Source: Deltaproteobacteria bacterium (GTDB taxonomy: Bacteria; Desulfobacterota; Dissulfuribacteria; Dissulfuribacterales; UBA3076). From it: a DNA stretch of 9,487 nt. Of the stretch, positions 6,875 to 9,487 are shown in pieces. Under the pieces are notes generated by a model. The model was not told where the DNA came from, made no database searches, and saw only the letters and a program-made list of their open reading frames with translations. Every line of letters starts with the position of its first letter. Positions within the stretch are counted from its first letter, which is position 1. The position numbers and the translations under genes were made by a program. Location of the stretch: contig WTCF01000170.1 in NCBI GenBank assembly GCA_013138705.1, positions 1 to 9,487 on the forward strand. The letters run 5' to 3'.

Positions 6875-7696
6875 ATGAAAAATATTCAGTTATTAGAAAA
6901 TCTTTTATATAGCTGCTTCCAAAACAGCAAAATCGGACATCTTGCAAAGGGCATTGTTCATAACTTAAACGGTCCTATACAGATCCTCTCCATGCATATT
7001 GAAATGTTAAAAATGGATATTGCAAAAGATCTGAAGGCCGCTGAATCTACCCTTGCCCTCAGCCTGCCGGATACTGCCTGCAACCAGTTGAAGGAGCTTG
7101 CGGATAATTTACAGAAGAGAGCAGAACGATTCTCGCAGATGGAAGAGGCGCTGGCTCGCATGGAAAACATGGTCAACGTAATTACCAATAGAAGCCAAGA
7201 AGGGGAAGATGGGCAGAGGCCTCTAATTCTTAACCAGGTACTTGAAGAAGAACTGGATTTCTGGAATGCAGACCTCTTTTTCAAGCATCAGGTGGAAAAA
7301 CAATTGTCTTTATCCACTATCCCGACCTTGATTGTAATTAATGAAGGATACCTGCGTGATTTGATTGACGGGTTGTTAGATGCTTGCATAAAACAAATGC
7401 GAGAAACCAAAGAACGTGGTCTAAAAATAACATTGGGCCAAAAAGATGAGGCTACGTGGTCTTTAGAATTTGAACATACAGGAAATGCTTTCCCAACTGA
7501 CTGGGATCAAGATATCAGCAGATATTCGCCGGAATCAAACGAACACACAGAGAAGACCTCTGACTATCTTTTTCTTATCCTGGCCCTCAATCTAGCCAAG
7601 GTCAGGGCAAAGCAAATTGGAGGAACGTTGGAAATAGAACCACAGAAGGCTTCTTGTCTTATACCAAATGAAAAACAAATGCTTGGCCATATATAG
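6875..7696 (+). CDS. Histidine-kinase-like protein with degenerate ATPase domain
   Basis: The 273-residue protein has a dimerisation/phosphoacceptor-like region with GHLAKGIVHNLNGPIQIL (21-38), where H29 matches the phosphorylated histidine of HisKA H-boxes, followed by a long helical stretch to about residue 105. The C-terminal half has the outline of a HATPase_c domain, but the ATP-binding boxes are eroded. The N-box position reads LIDGLLDACIKQM (163-175) with no asparagine. The G1-like position reads HTGNAFP (201-207) instead of DxGxG. The G2 glycines are absent before LNLAKVRAKQIGGTLEIE (238-255). There is no sensor domain, signal peptide or membrane segment, so it is cytoplasmic. It may act as a pseudokinase, phosphotransfer or dimerisation partner rather than an autophosphorylating kinase. 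AAGGA lies 7 nt before the ATG. It is divergent from the DUF6178-like operon, and no response regulator is in the window. Confidence 0.82.
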   Translation: MKNIQLLENLLYSCFQNSKIGHLAKGIVHNLNGPIQILSMHIEMLKMDIAKDLKAAESTLALSLPDTACNQLKELADNLQKRAERFSQMEEALARMENMVNVITNRSQEGEDGQRPLILNQVLEEELDFWNADLFFKHQVEKQLSLSTIPTLIVINEGYLRDLIDGLLDACIKQMRETKERGLKITLGQKDEATWSLEFEHTGNAFPTDWDQDISRYSPESNEHTEKTSDYLFLILALNLAKVRAKQIGGTLEIEPQKASCLIPNEKQMLGHI

Positions 7697-7820
7697 AAAG
7701 GAATTCTTGGTTGCTGAATACCTGTTTTTCCAGTAAGCTATGAGCTATTTTCACGGCAAATGAGATCCTTGTTTTGCCTCTGTGTCAAGAACTGGAAATA
7801 CCGAGAAAGCATCGGCGTTT
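7697..7820. other. Gene-free stretch after the kinase-like gene
   Basis: No coding potential or RNA gene was recognised on either strand. A weak hairpin (CCGA...TCGG, about 7800-7815) is followed by GTTTT and could act as a poor terminator. On the minus strand TTGACA (7783-7788) and TCTCAT (7760-7765), 17 bp apart, resemble a promoter pointing into the 3' end of the kinase-like gene; the match may be chance. Confidence 0.4.
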
Positions 7821-8021
7821 TCATGGATTTTCCTTCATCTCGTACTTGTATGGCTCCCCGCCCGATGGACAAGAGTATAAGCTTTCAATGGGTCTGCGTT
7901 CGTCATTATCCATGAAGTAGCATCTTTCGTCATTTTCAATCTGATATCTGTTGGTCAGACAACGAGTTGCCTTGGCTCTTTCTCTATAAGACACATAGTT
8001 TGAGAGAGCTATGGAGGTCCT
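7821..8021 (-). pseudogene. Type IV pilin-like gene remnant lacking its N-terminus
   Basis: Between stops, the minus strand codes for 66 residues with a pilin-like pattern: SIALSNYVSYRERAKA (the end of the conserved N-terminal pilin helix and the region just after it), CLTNRYQIENDERCYFM, and LYSCPSGGEPYKYE near the end, before TGA at 7821-7823. CPSGG followed by an aromatic pair is common near the C-terminus of small pilin and pseudopilin-like proteins. The leader peptide, prepilin cleavage site and most of the hydrophobic helix are missing: an in-frame TAA lies at 8022-8024, and no shifted frame restores them before the tRNA. A GTG at 7994 could start a 57-residue protein but has no ribosome site. 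I read this as a 5'-truncated remnant beside the 3' end of tRNA-Arg. Identity is inferred from pattern, not from a search. Confidence 0.5.
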
Positions 8022-8069
8022 TTATGATGGCTATTCAAGGGAGAATATCAAAGGATTCCATGAAATCAT

Positions 8070-8146
<77 letters not shown>

Positions 8147-8159
8147 TAATGATCATAGT

Positions 8160-8180
8160 AATCAGTGTAATCCGTGGATT
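8160..8180. repeat. Intergenic microrepeat between the two tRNAs
   Basis: The segment AATCAGTGTAATCCGTGG plus ATT is of the low-complexity kind often seen between genes in this type of genome. It resembles in style, though not in sequence, the ATCTGCGGAT units in the BtuF-like gene. It is a single copy here, so the call is tentative. Confidence 0.3.
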
Positions 8181-8182
8181 AA

Positions 8183-8213
8183 AAAAGGTTAACCCGATTT
8201 GAGCTAACCTTTT
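8183..8213. terminator. Bidirectional-looking hairpin between the two tRNA genes
   Basis: AAAAGGTTA (8183-8191) and TAACCTTTT (8205-8213) form a perfect 9-bp stem with a 13-nt loop. T-rich sequence follows the stem on both strands. On the minus strand it comes right after tRNA-Phe and could terminate it or reduce read-through into tRNA-Arg. The stem is A+T-rich, so strength is uncertain. Confidence 0.5.
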
Positions 8214-8222
8214 ATTTTTTAT

Positions 8223-8298
8223 TGGTGCCGAGAGACGGAATCGAACCATCGACACGTGGATTTTCAGTCCACTGCTCTACCGACTGAGCTATCTCGGC
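8223..8298 (-). tRNA. tRNA-Phe(GAA)
   Basis: Complete 76-nt cloverleaf on the minus strand. The acceptor GCCGAGA pairs with TCTCGGC, with discriminator A and encoded CCA. The D-arm is AGCTCAGTCGGTAGAGC, the anticodon stem GTGGA/TCCAC encloses CTGAAAA (anticodon GAA), and the T-loop is GTTCGATTC. It is the first gene of the leftward tRNA pair, just downstream of a strong promoter. Confidence 0.97.
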
Positions 8299-8312
8299 TG
8301 AATTTCTCAAGC

Positions 8313-8341
8313 ATTATGATGAACCTATTTAGCTTTGTCAA
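8313..8341 (-). promoter_or_regulatory. Strong sigma70-type promoter of tRNA-Phe
   Basis: On the minus strand a perfect TTGACA (8336-8341) and CATAAT (8313-8318, 5 of 6) are separated by exactly 17 bp. The predicted transcription start falls a few bases before the tRNA 5' end at 8298. Confidence 0.8.
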
Positions 8342-8362
8342 CCTCAGTACTAACTTCAGACC

Positions 8363-8398
8363 ATGTTAATTTGACTTTTGTGGTATGTTAATTTCACT
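8363..8398. repeat. 14-bp direct repeat upstream of yjbQ
   Basis: ATGTTAATTTGACT (8363-8376) and ATGTTAATTTCACT (8385-8398) match at 13 of 14 positions and are offset by 22 bp, about two helical turns. They lie in the gap between the tRNA-Phe promoter and the yjbQ ribosome site, a position suited to an operator. No regulator is known for it. Confidence 0.55.
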
Positions 8399-8472
8399 GC
8401 CAAAGCACAGGATGAACAAAGTGTAAACTACTTTTGGCTTGGAGCCATATACCGGGAGGAGGGGTTTTTTTA

Positions 8473-8898
8473 ATGCCTGTCATTTATTGTGATGAGATCA
8501 AGATATCAATGGAAACAGGGCCGGATCTTACGGATATCACAGGAAGACTTCAGGCTGTCGTTAATTCAAGCAGGGTGTCAAACGGGAGCTTGCATGCAAC
8601 TGTAATCGGATCCACCGGTTCCTTAACTACAATCGAATACGAACCGGGGGTAATCGAGGACCTGAAAGATGCCATTAACAGACTTGCCCCTTCGGATCTG
8701 GTATATAAGCATGAACTGGCCTGGCATGACGGGAACGGCCACAGTCATGTCCAGGCTGCTCTTCTGGGGCCATCTCTGGTTATCCCTGTTCGTGAAGGGA
8801 ACCTATATCTTGGGACGTGGCAGCAGGCAGTGGTGATTAATCACGATAACCGCCCAAGGAGCAGAAAGGTGGCAGTGACGGTGGTAGGTACGGATTAG
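8473..8898 (+). CDS. yjbQ: YjbQ/UPF0047 family protein (secondary thiamine-phosphate synthase-like)
   Basis: This small cytoplasmic beta-rich protein belongs to the UPF0047/YjbQ family. A member from E. coli has weak thiamine-phosphate synthase activity; the true role of the family is unsettled. The 141-residue length is typical. Conserved blocks are GSTGSLTTIEYEPGVIEDL (47-65), HDGNGHSHVQAALLGPSL (85-102, with H90 and H92 as probable active-site residues) and LYLGTWQQAVVINHDNRPRSR (111-131). The first block has the GSTG-TTIEYEPG form of the archaeal-like subgroup rather than the HTTAA-type form. The ATG at 8473 is preferred over an upstream in-frame start at 8434: GGGAGGAGG lies about 8-10 nt before it, and the extra 13 residues are not part of the family. 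The gene is followed after 66 bp by an efflux adaptor gene on the same strand. Confidence 0.93.
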   Translation: MPVIYCDEIKISMETGPDLTDITGRLQAVVNSSRVSNGSLHATVIGSTGSLTTIEYEPGVIEDLKDAINRLAPSDLVYKHELAWHDGNGHSHVQAALLGPSLVIPVREGNLYLGTWQQAVVINHDNRPRSRKVAVTVVGTD

Positions 8899-8964
8899 CT
8901 TTGGAACCCGAAAAAAGGCGACCTGCTTCAAGGCAGTGTCGTGTAGCATAGAACCGGGGGAAAT

Positions 8965-9487
8965 ATGAAGCCTATACTGCGCCGCATTGTAATTGTACTT
9001 GTCATTTCTGTTGTCGTGGCATTGATCCTTTTCTATGTCATGAGGGACAAGCCGGTTTCAGTTGTCGTTCAGGTCGTGGATAGCGGGCGCGTCGAGGCGA
9101 CTGTGGCCAATACGCGCTCCGGCACTGTCAAGGCCTGCCGGCGGGCCCGGCTTGCACCGGCCATTGGAGGACAGATCCACGAACTTTCGGTGCACGAGGG
9201 TGATCGGGTCGAAGCTGGCCAGGTGTTACTTGTTCTCTGGAATGAGGATCTGGAGGCCAAGGTGAATCTGGCGGAGAGTGAAGGTGCAACAAGCCAAGCT
9301 AACGCCGAAGAGGCCTGTTTTCTGGCTGAAGAGGCCCAACGCGATGCCGACCGGCTGGTGAGACTCCGCAAACAGGATCTGGTCTCGGAGGCGGACTTCG
9401 ACAAGGCCGTCACCAATGCCAAGGCTCGGCGTGCGAACTGTGAAGCTGCCCGGGCAAGCGTTAAGATGAGCGCCGCACGTGTTAAAT
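8965..9487 (+). CDS. RND-type efflux periplasmic adaptor (HlyD/AcrA family), 3' end outside window
   Basis: The frame is open from ATG 8965 to the right edge (174 codons). Residues 7-25 form a single membrane-anchoring segment, followed by a periplasmic domain. RARLAPAIGGQIHELSVHEGDRVEAGQVLLVLW (about 62-94) is a biotinyl/lipoyl-like half-motif typical of membrane fusion proteins. A long alanine- and glutamate-rich alpha-hairpin follows (about 95-174), with the common RLVRLRKQDLVSEADFDKA motif at its turn. Such adaptors link an inner-membrane pump to an outer-membrane channel to export drugs, metals or other compounds. The substrate cannot be told, because the pump genes are presumably to the right. 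GGGGGA just before the ATG is a short-spaced ribosome site. From about 9080 on the gene is clearly richer in G+C-ending codons than the genes to its left. Confidence 0.92.
   Translation, partial: MKPILRRIVIVLVISVVVALILFYVMRDKPVSVVVQVVDSGRVEATVANTRSGTVKACRRARLAPAIGGQIHELSVHEGDRVEAGQVLLVLWNEDLEAKVNLAESEGATSQANAEEACFLAEEAQRDADRLVRLRKQDLVSEADFDKAVTNAKARRANCEAARASVKMSAARVK

Noticed and set aside
8399..8437. Inverted pair GCCAAAG / CTTTTGGC before yjbQ
   Set aside because: Only 6 bp pair across a loop of about 25 nt, with no T-run; likely chance.
9069..9422. Minus-strand 117-residue Ser/Ala/Arg-rich reading frame
   Set aside because: It is antisense to the G+C-rich efflux adaptor gene, where long antisense frames are expected.

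Overview
The window looks like chromosome from an anaerobic Gram-negative bacterium, most likely a member of the Desulfobacterota (the former delta-proteobacteria). This is an inference from gene content. The window holds a CbiL/CobI-type corrinoid methyltransferase beside a BtuF-like binding protein, a DUF6178-like protein, a DUF4912-GH57 fusion, and a YjbQ protein of the GSTG type. No marker gene for taxonomy (such as 16S rRNA) is present.

Region 1 (1-6751, minus strand) is a compact array read right to left. It starts with a large DUF6178-like protein (4973-6751) and continues with a BtuF-like periplasmic binding protein (3984-4976, 4-base overlap with the gene before it). Next come the precorrin-2/cobalt-factor II C20-methyltransferase (3229-3984, 1-base overlap), an RluA-family pseudouridine synthase (2343-3116), and a large multidomain GH57 glycosidase/branching-enzyme-like protein that runs off the left edge (start at 2248). 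The first three genes are translationally coupled, so they form a genuine operon linked to corrinoid synthesis or uptake. A structured inverted-repeat element (3123-3232) fills the gap between the corrinoid part and rluA. The GH57 gene is invisible to a search for closed ORFs because its stop lies outside the window. Its translation is continuous and diagnostic (LLHLHAHLPY, WLPECAY, a DUF4912 domain).

Region 2 (6752-7820) has a 123-bp divergent promoter region, then a plus-strand histidine-kinase-like protein that keeps a phosphoacceptor-type H-box but has lost the canonical ATP-binding boxes. About 120 bp of apparently empty sequence follows.

Region 3 (7821-8341, minus strand) holds a truncated type IV pilin-like remnant, tRNA-Arg(TCG), a hairpin with T-runs on both sides, tRNA-Phe(GAA), and a strong sigma70-type promoter for the tRNAs.

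Region 4 (8342-9487, plus strand) holds a 14-bp direct repeat, a YjbQ/UPF0047 gene, and the first 174 codons of an RND-type efflux periplasmic adaptor that is visibly more G+C-rich than its neighbours.

A recurring theme is short low-complexity microrepeats lying inside reading frames: an 8-bp unit in the GH57 gene, a 10-bp unit in the BtuF-like gene, and a 7-bp unit in rluA. The 8-bp repeat is the most interesting, because gain or loss of a unit would shift the GH57 frame and could switch the enzyme on and off.
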